From NCBI RefSeq assembly GCF_029338355.1, contig NZ_CP119802.1, positions 2,542,001-2,606,000 on the forward strand: a stretch of DNA of 64,000 nt. The letters run 5' to 3'. The notes under the pieces are model-generated. The model had not been told where the DNA came from, ran no database searches, and saw only the letters and a list, made by a program, of their open reading frames with translations. Below are positions 35,326 through 43,450 of this stretch, piece after piece; position 1 is the first letter of the stretch; every line of letters begins with the position of its first letter. This stretch comes from Halosegnis marinus (lineage in GTDB: Archaea > Halobacteriota > Halobacteria > Halobacteriales > Haloarculaceae). A program made the translations under genes and the position numbers.

Positions 35326-36791
35326 GGCGGCTCCTCGTCGTCGCGCTGGTCGCGGCGCTCGTCGTCCCCGCCGGCATCGGCCTGGGAACCTCCTCGGCCC
35401 CGAAGCCCTCGGTCGTCTCCGTCGAGGTGTCGCCCGAACCCGCGGTCGTCGGCGAGACGGTGACCGTCGCGCCGACGATACGCAACGACGCCACCGCGTC
35501 CGAGGACTTCAACGTCAGCTACGTCTCCCTGCGGACGACCGAGGGCGACCAGTTGCGCCGATACACCAACATCACCGACCTCGGCACGCTGTCGCCGGGG
35601 ACGAGCGTCCGGGTTCCGTTCGACGTGACCTTCGACGCCGCCGGCCAGAAGCGGCTCCGCGTCGTCGTCGTCGGGCAGAACGCCACGGGCAACGAGACCC
35701 GGGTGGAGTACCCGGTCTCCTTCTCCGTGCGGAGCGACCACCCGGCCGTCCGGCTGGACGTGGAGGAGACGCTCACCGCGGGCGTCGCGGAGCCGGTGAA
35801 CGTGACCGTCTCGAACGGCTTCGAGCGGGAACTCCGGAGCGTCTCGGTCGAGGTGACGGGCGACGGCGTGCGGACCGACCCGGCGACCGTCGGGGCCGCA
35901 CGGCTCGGCGCGGGCGAGGAGCGGGCGTTCGGCCTCGACCTCCGTGCCGCCTCGCCGGGGTCGGTCCCGGTCGAGGTGACCGTCGAGTACCGGACGACCA
36001 CGGGGCTCGAACGGGAGACGACCGTGACGCGCACGCTCGACTTCGAGACGCTGTCCGAGGACGTGACCGTGAACGCGGGCTCGCCGGAGCGCGGGAACAC
36101 GACGGTCCCCGTGACGGTCGGCAACTTCGGCAACGCCCCGCTGGAGAACGTCGTCGTCCGCGCGACGGCCTCGAACGGCAGCGTCGCCCCCGTCGCGGTC
36201 GGGTCGCTCGACGCCGGCACGACCCGGACGGTCGCGCTCGACGTGACCGACGTGGAGAGCCGTGCCGACGTCGACGTGACCGTGAGTTACCGGCTGGCCG
36301 GCGAGACGCGGAGCGTCTCCGATTCGACCCGGGTCGTCGCGGACCGGGACGTGCCCGGCGACGTGGAGCTGACCGGCCTCGACACCGAGCGCGAGGGCGA
36401 CCGGGTCCACGTCCTCGGGAGCGCGGCGAACGTCGGGCTCCGGGGCGTGGACAGCGTCATCGTGCGCGTGCTGCCCGCCGACGGCGTCGAGCCGGCGGCG
36501 CCGAACCGCGAGTACTTCGTCGGCACCGTCCCCGCGTCGGACTTCGTCTCCTTCGACGTGTACGCGACCGTCGAGGGGAACGTCTCGGAGATACCGCTCG
36601 AAGTGAGCTACCTCGCGGACGGGGAGCGTCGGACCTACACGACGAGCGTGCCGTACGAGGCGCCCGCGGAACCGAGCGGGAACACGAACGACGGCGGCGG
36701 GAACGGCCTGCTCGTCGTCGGCGCGGGCGTCGTCCTCGCGCTGCTCGTCGTCGGCCTGCTCGTCGTGGGGTGGCGGAGCCGTGGGGAGTGA
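35322..36791 (+). CDS. Secreted CARDB-repeat membrane-anchored protein
   Basis: A 489-residue protein read from GTG. It has a Sec-type signal peptide (VRRLLVVALVAALVVPAGIGLG), about four beta-sandwich repeats of CARDB/COG1361 type, each with a pattern like VTVSNGFERELRSVSVEV or VTVGNFGNAPLENVVV, and a C-terminal membrane helix (NGLLVVGAGVVLALLVVGLLVVGW) with a short basic tail. It should lie outside the cell, anchored by that helix. Many Asn-X-Ser/Thr sites suggest glycosylation. It overlaps the ABC ATPase gene by 11 nt and is probably the exported or scaffolding partner of that transporter. Confidence 0.85.
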   Translation: MRRLLVVALVAALVVPAGIGLGTSSAPKPSVVSVEVSPEPAVVGETVTVAPTIRNDATASEDFNVSYVSLRTTEGDQLRRYTNITDLGTLSPGTSVRVPFDVTFDAAGQKRLRVVVVGQNATGNETRVEYPVSFSVRSDHPAVRLDVEETLTAGVAEPVNVTVSNGFERELRSVSVEVTGDGVRTDPATVGAARLGAGEERAFGLDLRAASPGSVPVEVTVEYRTTTGLERETTVTRTLDFETLSEDVTVNAGSPERGNTTVPVTVGNFGNAPLENVVVRATASNGSVAPVAVGSLDAGTTRTVALDVTDVESRADVDVTVSYRLAGETRSVSDSTRVVADRDVPGDVELTGLDTEREGDRVHVLGSAANVGLRGVDSVIVRVLPADGVEPAAPNREYFVGTVPASDFVSFDVYATVEGNVSEIPLEVSYLADGERRTYTTSVPYEAPAEPSGNTNDGGGNGLLVVGAGVVLALLVVGLLVVGWRSRGE

Positions 36792-37458
36792 CGACGGCCC
36801 GGTCATCGACGCGCGCGGCCTCGTCAAGCGGTACGAGAGCGGCGACGGCTACCTGGAGGCGCTGAAGGGCGTCGATATCGCCATCGAGCCGGGGGAGTTC
36901 GTCGCCATCATGGGGCCGTCCGGCAGCGGCAAGTCCACCCTGCTCAACATGCTCGGCCTGCTCGACGACCCGACCGAGGGCTCCGTCTACATCGACGGCG
37001 ACGACACCGCCGAGTTCACAGACGCCGAGCGGACGACCGCCCGCAAGCGGACCATCGGCTTCGTGTTCCAGAACTTCTACCTCATCCCGACGCTCACCGC
37101 GCTGGAGAACGTCGAGGTGCCGGCGCTGCTCGACCGCGACCCCGCGACGCGCGACCGGGCCGCGGACCTGCTCTCCCGGGTGGGGCTCGCCGAGCGGACC
37201 GACCACCTGCCGGGCGAGCTGTCGGGCGGGCAGAAACAGCGCGTCGCCATCGCCCGCTCGCTCGTCAACGGCCCGCGGCTGCTGTTGGCCGACGAGCCGA
37301 CGGGCAACCTCGACCGCGAGACGGGCCGGAAGGTCCTCGACGAGTTCACGCGCATCACGGAGTCGGGCGTCGCCGTCGTCGCCGTGACCCACGACCCGCA
37401 GTTACCCGACTACACCGACCGGACCATCGAGATGGTGGACGGGGAGTTGAGCCGGTGA
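36781..37458 (+). CDS. MacB/LolD-type ABC transporter ATPase
   Basis: A 225-residue ATP-binding protein. Walker A is GPSGSGKST, the Q-loop FVFQNFYLIPTLTA, the signature LSGGQKQR and Walker B LLLADEPTGNLD. These match the family whose members drive mechanical work on extracytoplasmic substrates together with MacB/FtsX-type permeases. It starts at a GTG inside the preceding gene and overlaps the permease start by 4 nt. Confidence 0.94.
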   Translation: MGSDDGPVIDARGLVKRYESGDGYLEALKGVDIAIEPGEFVAIMGPSGSGKSTLLNMLGLLDDPTEGSVYIDGDDTAEFTDAERTTARKRTIGFVFQNFYLIPTLTALENVEVPALLDRDPATRDRAADLLSRVGLAERTDHLPGELSGGQKQRVAIARSLVNGPRLLLADEPTGNLDRETGRKVLDEFTRITESGVAVVAVTHDPQLPDYTDRTIEMVDGELSR

Positions 37459-38600
37459 GCCGCGTCGCGGACCTCTACCGGCGGTTCCCGACGCTGCTCA
37501 TCGCGCGCCGGAACCTCACCCGGACGACGGCGCGGACGACGCTCGCCGTCCTCGGCATCGTCATCGGCGTCGTCGCCATCGCCTCGCTGGGCGTGTTCGG
37601 CTCCGTCCTCCAGACCGCGGCGCTGGGGAGCCTCGGCGACATCGGCAATCAGCTCGTCGTCACGCCGAACGCCGAGGAGGGAGTCACGAGCCTCACCGAC
37701 CGGGACGTGCGCGCCATCGAGCGCGCCGCGGCCGACGCCGCGGTCGTCCCGCTCAAGCAGACCCGCGCGAGCGTGAGCTACGGGGGTGCGACGGTCGCGA
37801 CCACGGTGTACGGCATCTCGAACCCGGCGGACGCCTTCGAGGCCGGGTCGGGCAGGATACCCGACCCCTTGCGCGGCGGCGCGCTCGTCGGGAGCGGGCT
37901 CGCCGGCGACCTCGACGTGCGGGCGGGCGACTCCATCACCGTGGCGAACCGGACCTACCGGGTGCGCGCCGTCCTCGCCGAACAGGGCGGCTTCTCGCCG
38001 CTCAACGTCGGCGCGGGCGTCGTCGTCCCCGTCGAACAGGTGAACGTGACCGGCTACCAGCAGGTCGTCGTCCAGACCGAGACGGGGGAGGCGGCGAACG
38101 CCACGGCGCGGGCGGTTCGCGAGTCAGTCAACGACCGCCAGGAGCGCGTCTCCATCATCGAGTTCTCGCAGATAACGGACCAGATCGGCTCCTTTTTCGA
38201 CACGCTGTCGCTGTTCCTCATCGGCATCGGCTCCATCTCGCTCGTCGTCGCCGGCGTCTCCATCCTGAACGTGATGTTGATGTCCACCATCGAGCGGCGC
38301 GAGGAGATCGGCGTCCTCCGGGCCGTCGGCTACCAGCGGCGCGACGTCATCAAGATACTGCTGGCCGAGGCGACCCTGCTGGGCGTCATCGGCGGGCTGG
38401 CCGGCGTCGTCCTCAGCGTCGGCGCGGGCGCCGTCATCGCGCAGTTCGCGCTCTCGGACCCCGCCATGGCGCTTCGGCCGGACGCGGCGGTGTACTACCT
38501 CGCCGGCTTCTTCTTCGGCGTCGTCACGAGCGCCGTCTCGGGGCTCTACCCCGCGTGGAAGGCCGCCCGCGAGCGCCCCGTGGACGCGCTCAGGTCGTAG
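37455..38600 (+). CDS. MacB/FtsX-type ABC transporter permease
   Basis: A 381-residue permease with one N-terminal membrane helix (about 33-55), a large extracellular MacB periplasmic-core-like domain (about 60-255) and three C-terminal helices forming the FtsX domain, including SIVERREEIGVLRAVGYQRRDV-like coupling sequence. It works with the preceding ATPase. Substrate is unknown, but the adjacent CARDB protein is the natural candidate for an interacting exported subunit. It ends 3 nt before the convergent peptidase gene. Confidence 0.93.
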   Translation: MSRVADLYRRFPTLLIARRNLTRTTARTTLAVLGIVIGVVAIASLGVFGSVLQTAALGSLGDIGNQLVVTPNAEEGVTSLTDRDVRAIERAAADAAVVPLKQTRASVSYGGATVATTVYGISNPADAFEAGSGRIPDPLRGGALVGSGLAGDLDVRAGDSITVANRTYRVRAVLAEQGGFSPLNVGAGVVVPVEQVNVTGYQQVVVQTETGEAANATARAVRESVNDRQERVSIIEFSQITDQIGSFFDTLSLFLIGIGSISLVVAGVSILNVMLMSTIERREEIGVLRAVGYQRRDVIKILLAEATLLGVIGGLAGVVLSVGAGAVIAQFALSDPAMALRPDAAVYYLAGFFFGVVTSAVSGLYPAWKAARERPVDALRS

Positions 38601-38603
38601 CCG

Positions 38604-40652
38604 TCACTCCCCGGTTCCGTCCTCCTCGTCCTCGCCGTCCTCGACCGTCGGGTCGTGCGTCTCGAACCAGTCGAGGAGGGTTTCGAGCCGGTGGATGGCC
38701 CGCTCGGGGTCCCCGACGTTGTGGTGCTCGCTCTGATATACGACGAGCTTCGCGGGCACGCCCTGCTTCTTCACGCTCAGGTAGAGCTGTTCGGCCTGCG
38801 TCGGCGGACAGCGCCAGTCCTCCTCCCCGGCGGTGATGAGCATCGGCGTCTCGACCTCGTCCACGTCGGTGAGCGAGGAGATGTCGCGGTAGGTGTCGAG
38901 GTTCTCCCACGGGAGGCCGAACTCGTCCTCGTGCCAGAGGTGGTTGTCGTCGGTGCCGAAGTTGGAGTAGAAGTCGTAGATGCCGTGCTCGGGCGCGATG
39001 GCCGCGAACGGCTCCTCGCGCACGGCGATGTGCGCGCTCGTGATGCCGCCGTACGAGAAGCCCGTACAGAACAGCCGGTCCGGGTCGGCCCACCCCTCGG
39101 ACACGAGGTGTTCGACGCCCGAGATCACGTCGTCGCTCTCCAGGTCGCCGCGGCTCCCCCGGAGGCTCTCGGAGAAGTCGCCGCCGTAGGAGGTGCTCCC
39201 CCGGTAGTTCACGCAGATGACGACGTAGCCGGCGTTCGCGAACACCGCGTTCGTGAGGTCGAAGCCGGGCGTGTCGTAGGACATCGGCCCGCCGTGGATG
39301 CGCGCGATAGTCGGGTGCAGCTCGGGGTCGGTCGGGTCGAAGCCCTCGGGGTAGAACGCGACGGCCTCGATTTCCTCGCCGTCGCCGTTCTCGAAGGTGA
39401 CGCGCTCGTGGCCCGGCAGGTCGTACGCCTCGACCATTCCCGCGTTGAGGTCGGTGAGCCGGCGGGTTTCGGAGAGCGACTCGACGGCGTGGAGGTCCGT
39501 CGGCGCGTCCGAGGTCGAGAGGCCGGCCACGACGCCGCCCGGCGTCGCGTCGAAGGCGTCGAGGTTCTCGCCGTCGCCCTGGGCATCGAAGACGCGCTCG
39601 GCGGGCGAGCCGTCCGCGTGACAGCGGAGCAGCCGGGTCCGGGCCTCGTCGCCGATGGGCGCGAGGACGGTGTCGTCGTCGGTCCACGCCGGCGCGCCCG
39701 CGAGCGCGACGGTCCGGTCGATGTTCCCCGAGACGGAGGCGAACCCGTCGTCGTCCGCGACGTACACCTCCGCCGGCCGGTACCAGTTCATCGGCGGGTG
39801 CCGCGCGACGAACGCGAGCCGGTCGCCCGAGGGGCTCCACGCCGGGCCCGAACAGAAGTGCTCGCCGTCGGTGACGCGCTCGCGGTTCGACCCGTCCGGG
39901 TCGATGGTGTACACGTCGTAGGCGGCCGAGTCCTCGGGGTCGTCCCCGTAGTTGGCGACGAACGCGATGCGGCCGTCGGGGCCCCACGCGGGCTGGAGGC
40001 CCGACAGCGCGGCCATCCCGCCCGACTCGTAGGCGTCGTCCAGCCGCGTCGCCTCCCGCGTGTCGAGGTCCGCGACGAACAGGTGAGAGGGCACGTCGTC
40101 GAGCCAGCCGACGCCGTTCGCCTTGTGGTTCAGCCGTTCTATCTCGATGGGGCCGTCGTCGCGTCGCTCCGCGAGCTTCTCGGCCTGCTCGTCCGAGGGG
40201 TCGCGGGCGTCGAAGACGATACGCTCGCCCTCGGGGCCGAAGTCGAACGCGCGGACGCCCTCGTCGCGGTCGGTCGCCTGCCGGGCGTCGCCGCCGCGCG
40301 CGAGGTCGAACACCCACACCTGCGGCTTCGGGCCGTCGTCGCCGTTCTCCTCCTCCTCGTCGTCCTCCTCGTTCGGCCCGACCGTCATCGCGAGGTCCGT
40401 CTCGCGGGCCGCGAGGAAGCCGAGCTTCTCGCCGTCGGGGCCCCACACGGGCGAGGAGGCGTCCGACGCGCGGGTGAGTCGGTACGGGTCGCGCGAGCCG
40501 TCGGTCGGGACGACGAACACGGAGTTGCGTCGCCGGTCCTCGTCGGGGTCGAATTCGGTCGCCACGAACGCGGCGCGGTCGCCCGAGGGCGAGAGCGCGG
40601 CGTCGAGGACGCCGGTGTACTCGTAGATGTCGTCGGGTTCCAGGGTCGTCAC
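38604..40652 (-). CDS. S9 family (acylaminoacyl/prolyl oligopeptidase) serine peptidase
   Basis: A 682-residue cytosolic peptidase. Residues 1-400 form WD-like beta-propeller repeats (for example SPSGDRAAFV, PVWGPDGEKLGFLA, PAWSPSGDRLAFVA), and the C-terminal 260 residues are an alpha/beta hydrolase. The nucleophile is Ser533 in GFSYGG, the acid lies in ITAGEEDWRCP and the His in YQSEHHN. No signal peptide. Such enzymes cut short peptides, probably finishing proteasome products. A TATA-like box (GACATTAGT) lies 27 nt upstream. Confidence 0.94.
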   Translation of the reverse strand: MTTLEPDDIYEYTGVLDAALSPSGDRAAFVATEFDPDEDRRRNSVFVVPTDGSRDPYRLTRASDASSPVWGPDGEKLGFLAARETDLAMTVGPNEEDDEEEENGDDGPKPQVWVFDLARGGDARQATDRDEGVRAFDFGPEGERIVFDARDPSDEQAEKLAERRDDGPIEIERLNHKANGVGWLDDVPSHLFVADLDTREATRLDDAYESGGMAALSGLQPAWGPDGRIAFVANYGDDPEDSAAYDVYTIDPDGSNRERVTDGEHFCSGPAWSPSGDRLAFVARHPPMNWYRPAEVYVADDDGFASVSGNIDRTVALAGAPAWTDDDTVLAPIGDEARTRLLRCHADGSPAERVFDAQGDGENLDAFDATPGGVVAGLSTSDAPTDLHAVESLSETRRLTDLNAGMVEAYDLPGHERVTFENGDGEEIEAVAFYPEGFDPTDPELHPTIARIHGGPMSYDTPGFDLTNAVFANAGYVVICVNYRGSTSYGGDFSESLRGSRGDLESDDVISGVEHLVSEGWADPDRLFCTGFSYGGITSAHIAVREEPFAAIAPEHGIYDFYSNFGTDDNHLWHEDEFGLPWENLDTYRDISSLTDVDEVETPMLITAGEEDWRCPPTQAEQLYLSVKKQGVPAKLVVYQSEHHNVGDPERAIHRLETLLDWFETHDPTVEDGEDEEDGTGE

Positions 40653-40674
40653 ACCGGCGCGTAGGACGGTCCCG

Positions 40675-40683
40675 ACTAATGTC
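40675..40683 (-). promoter_or_regulatory. TATA-like element for the S9 peptidase
   Basis: GACATTAGT on the minus strand, centred 27 nt before ATG 40652. Confidence 0.5.
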
Positions 40684-40761
40684 TACCCCTCGCGCGACAC
40701 GACTCGCGCGACGGCCCGGGCCCGGCGTAACGGTCTTTGCGCGCCGCGGCGACCCCGGGAC

Positions 40762-41487
40762 ATGGAACTCCCCGACGCCCTCGCCGCCGAGGGCATCGTC
40801 TGTGCGGTCGGCGCGGGCGGCAAGAAGACCGCGATGGCCGCGCTCGCCGACGCCTGCGACCGCGCGACCGTCACGGCCACGGTCCGCATCCCGAAGGCGT
40901 TCGCCGACAACGTCGCGCGCATCGCGGTCACGGACGACCCCGCGAGCGTCGTCCGCGACAACGACGAGTGGCCCCTCGAAGTGGTACCCGGCGCGGCCGA
41001 CGACTCCCGGCACGGCGGCTACGAGAACGCGACGGTCGCGGCCCTGCGCGACGTGGCTCCCGGGCCGGTGCTCGTGAAGGCCGACGGCGCGCGGATGCGG
41101 CGGTTCAAGGCCCCCGGCGACCGCGAGCCGCAGCTCCCCAAGAACACGGACACGGTGCTCGCCATCGCCAGCGTCCACGCCGTCGGCGAACCGCTGGACG
41201 AAGGGATGGTCCACCGGCCCGAGCGCGTGTCGAACCTCACCGGTCGGCCGGAGGGCGAGACCGTCACGACTGGCGACGTGGCGACCGTCCTCGGCCACGA
41301 GCGCGGCGGGATGAAGGACGTGCCCGCGGGCGCGACGACCGTCGCGGTCGTGAACATGGTGGACGACGACGCCCTCGAAGCGACGGCCCGCGAGGTAGCG
41401 GCCGAGACGCTCGCGCGCTCCGAGCGCGTCGACCGCGTCGCGCTGACGAAACTCGACGAGGCGCGCGTCGTCGACGTTATCGACTGA
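40762..41487 (+). CDS. yqeC: YqeC-like putative molybdenum hydroxylase accessory protein
   Basis: A 241-residue protein related to YqeC, a P-loop protein found with selenium-dependent molybdenum hydroxylase genes in bacteria. The P-loop is AVGAGGKKTAM, TATVRIPK follows, and ADGARMRRFKAPGDREP with the later VRHRPERV-like motif are family hallmarks. It converges on mobA, another molybdenum cofactor gene, with an 11-nt tail overlap. The precise role is unknown; cofactor insertion or maturation is the likely field. Confidence 0.85.
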   Translation: MELPDALAAEGIVCAVGAGGKKTAMAALADACDRATVTATVRIPKAFADNVARIAVTDDPASVVRDNDEWPLEVVPGAADDSRHGGYENATVAALRDVAPGPVLVKADGARMRRFKAPGDREPQLPKNTDTVLAIASVHAVGEPLDEGMVHRPERVSNLTGRPEGETVTTGDVATVLGHERGGMKDVPAGATTVAVVNMVDDDALEATAREVAAETLARSERVDRVALTKLDEARVVDVID

Positions 41488-42097
41488 GCCGTTCGGCGGC
41501 CCGGTCGAACGCCTCGCGGGTATCGACGCTCTCGAAGGAGTCGAGCGAGCCGCGCGCTTCGAGGGCCGCCCGCTCGACGACGGTCCAGTCGAGGTCGTCG
41601 AGGGGGGCGAGTATCTTCCGGTCGCCGCGGGCGAGCGCCCGGTCGCAGGCGTCGGCCATCGCCCCCGCGCGGTAGGCAGCGTGGGTGGTCGCGTACCACT
41701 CGTCGGGGCGCGGAACCGCCGCGTCGCGGCCGGCCGCGCGTTCGAGACACAGGTCCGCGAGCGCGGGGTCGAGGAAGGGCATGTCGCAGGCCGCGACGAA
41801 GGCGTACTCGGCGTCCAGCCGCGCGGCGCCGCGACACGCCGTCCTGATACCCGCCATCGGTCCCTCGTCCGTCTCGGGGTCCTCCGCGACCGTCACGGGG
41901 TTCGGGTAGCCGTCCATGGCGGCCTCCACCTCGGCGCGCTGGTCGGGCCGGCAGTTCACGACGAGCGCGTCCGTCACCCCCACGAGGCGGTCCGCGACCC
42001 GGCGTATCATGGGGGTGCCGGCGAGGACGGCCGTGGCCTTGTCGGCGTCGCCGAACCGCGTCGAGCGGCCCCCGGCGACGATGGCTCCCGCGCGCAT
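41477..42097 (-). CDS. mobA: Molybdenum cofactor guanylyltransferase
   Basis: A 206-residue nucleotidyltransferase that attaches GMP to molybdopterin, forming the bis-MGD cofactor of enzymes such as formate dehydrogenase. The nucleotide loop is IVAGGRSTRFGDADKA, the PMIRR and ACDMPFLDP motifs are in place. Its length is normal. In this window the expected client is the formate dehydrogenase at 59-62 kb. Convergent with yqeC. Confidence 0.93.
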   Translation of the reverse strand: MRAGAIVAGGRSTRFGDADKATAVLAGTPMIRRVADRLVGVTDALVVNCRPDQRAEVEAAMDGYPNPVTVAEDPETDEGPMAGIRTACRGAARLDAEYAFVAACDMPFLDPALADLCLERAAGRDAAVPRPDEWYATTHAAYRAGAMADACDRALARGDRKILAPLDDLDWTVVERAALEARGSLDSFESVDTREAFDRAAERLSR

Positions 42098-42168
42098 ACC
42101 CGGCCTCGACCGCGGGCGGGCAAAGGCGTGTCGTCCCGGCGACGGCGAGAACGCCCGGGGTCGGACGG

Positions 42169-42175
42169 TTATTTG
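42169..42175 (+). promoter_or_regulatory. TATA element TTATTTG of the thiolase locus
   Basis: Centred 27 nt upstream of the ATG at 42199, which opens a six-codon ORF rather than the thiolase itself. Confidence 0.6.
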
Positions 42176-42198
42176 CCCCTGGGCGCGGTGGCTCCGGT

Positions 42199-42219
42199 AT
42201 GGACGAGGTGACGCCGTGA
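42199..42219 (+). other. Six-codon leader ORF (MDEVTP) coupled to thiolase
   Basis: The leaderless ATG predicted from the TATA box opens this tiny frame. Its TGA (42217-42219) overlaps the thiolase GTG (42216-42218) as GTGA, so ribosomes that end here could restart on the thiolase. Confidence 0.35.
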
Positions 42220-43391
42220 CCGACGCCTACGTCGTCGGCGCGGGCCAGTCGGACTACGGGGCCTTCCCCGACGAGTCGTACCGCTCGCTGTTCGCCACCG
42301 CTTACGAGGACGCCCTCGACTCGGTGCCGGACGGGATGGACCCCGACCGCATCGACGAGGCCGTCGTCGGCACGCTCGGCGTCGGCGGCCGCCAACTGGG
42401 CCTCCCCGGCCCGGCCGTGACCGAACACGTCGGCCTCCACGGCGTGCCGACGACGCGCGTCGAGAACGCCTGTGCCGCGTCGGGCTACGCGGTCCGACAG
42501 GCCGTGCAGGCCGTGAAGTCCGGGATGGCCGACGTGGTCCTCGCGGGCGGCGTCGAGGTGATGAACGACGCCTCCGGCGACGCGGTGCGATACTGGCTCG
42601 GCGTCTCCGGCGAGACGGAGTGGGAGCGGCTCTCGGGGACGACCTTCTCGGGGGTGTACGCGCAGATGGCCTCCGCGCACATGCGCGAGTACGGCACGAC
42701 GGTCGAACAGCTCTCGCACGCCGCGGTCAAGAGCCACGAGAACGGCGCGAAGAACCCCCACGCGCAGCTCGGCTTCGAGTGTACGCTGGAGGACGCCGTG
42801 AACGCGCCGACGGTCGCGGACCCGCTCACGCTGTACCACTGCTGTCCCACGAGCGACGGCGCGGCCGCCGTCCTCGTCGTGAGCGAGGACGTGGTCGAGG
42901 AGTTCACCGACGACCCCATCCGCGTCGCCGGGGTCGGGGCTTCCTCCGACCGCGTCGGCCTGTTCCAGCGCGAGACGTACACGAACGTCCCGGCCTCGCG
43001 GCGTGCGGGCGAGGGGGCCTACGAGATGGCCGGCATGAGCGCCGACGACGTGGACTTCGCGGAGGTCCACGACTGCTTCTCCATCGCCGAACTCGCCGCC
43101 TACGAGGACCTCGGCTTCTGCGAGCAGGGGAAGGCGGGCGAGTTCGTCGAGTCGGGCGCGACCCGCCTCGACGGCGACCTCCCGGTCAACACCTCCGGCG
43201 GGCTGAAGTCGAAGGGCCACCCCATCGGCGCGACCGGTGCCGGCCAGGTGGTCGAGGTGTTCGAACAGCTCTCGGGCCACGCGGGCGAGCGCCAGCTCAA
43301 CGACCCGCGCGTCGGGCTGACACACAACGTCGGCGGCTCGGGCGGCGCCGCGGTCGTCCACCTGTTCGAGCGGGAGGAGGTGGCGCGATGA
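42216..43391 (+). CDS. Thiolase family protein (SCP-x/DitF-like)
   Basis: A 391-residue thiolase-fold enzyme of the acyl-CoA acetyltransferase group common in archaea. The acylated cysteine is Cys86 in VENACAASG, EVHDCFSIAELAAYEDLG lies near 285, and the GHP motif is GGLKSKGHPIGATG. The second catalytic cysteine of biosynthetic thiolases is not obvious at the C-terminus (LTHNVGGSGG). GTG start is set by coupling to a leader ORF. It is followed by an HMG-CoA-synthase-like/DUF35 fusion, as in archaeal thiolase-HMGS complexes held together by a DUF35 protein. Confidence 0.88.
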   Translation: MTDAYVVGAGQSDYGAFPDESYRSLFATAYEDALDSVPDGMDPDRIDEAVVGTLGVGGRQLGLPGPAVTEHVGLHGVPTTRVENACAASGYAVRQAVQAVKSGMADVVLAGGVEVMNDASGDAVRYWLGVSGETEWERLSGTTFSGVYAQMASAHMREYGTTVEQLSHAAVKSHENGAKNPHAQLGFECTLEDAVNAPTVADPLTLYHCCPTSDGAAAVLVVSEDVVEEFTDDPIRVAGVGASSDRVGLFQRETYTNVPASRRAGEGAYEMAGMSADDVDFAEVHDCFSIAELAAYEDLGFCEQGKAGEFVESGATRLDGDLPVNTSGGLKSKGHPIGATGAGQVVEVFEQLSGHAGERQLNDPRVGLTHNVGGSGGAAVVHLFEREEVAR

Positions 43392-43450
43392 GCGCCACCG
43401 AACCCGCGAGCGGGAGGAACGACACGGGAGCGGAGGTGGCGCGATGAGCG
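43376..43450 (+). repeat. 19-bp direct repeat flanking a 19-codon micro-ORF
   Basis: GGAGGTGGCGCGATGAGCG occurs at 43376-43394 and again at 43432-43450, 56 nt apart. Each copy carries a ribosome-binding site and an ATGA stop/start overlap. A further GAGCGGGAGGA match precedes each. The unit looks like a duplicated gene junction. Confidence 0.8.
43388..43447 (+). other. 19-residue micro-ORF between thiolase and HMGS-like gene
   Basis: It starts in the thiolase stop (ATGA) and ends in the start of the next gene (ATGA). It reads MSATEPASGRNDTGAEVAR and its last four residues copy the end of the thiolase. It is probably a by-product of the junction duplication. Confidence 0.35.
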
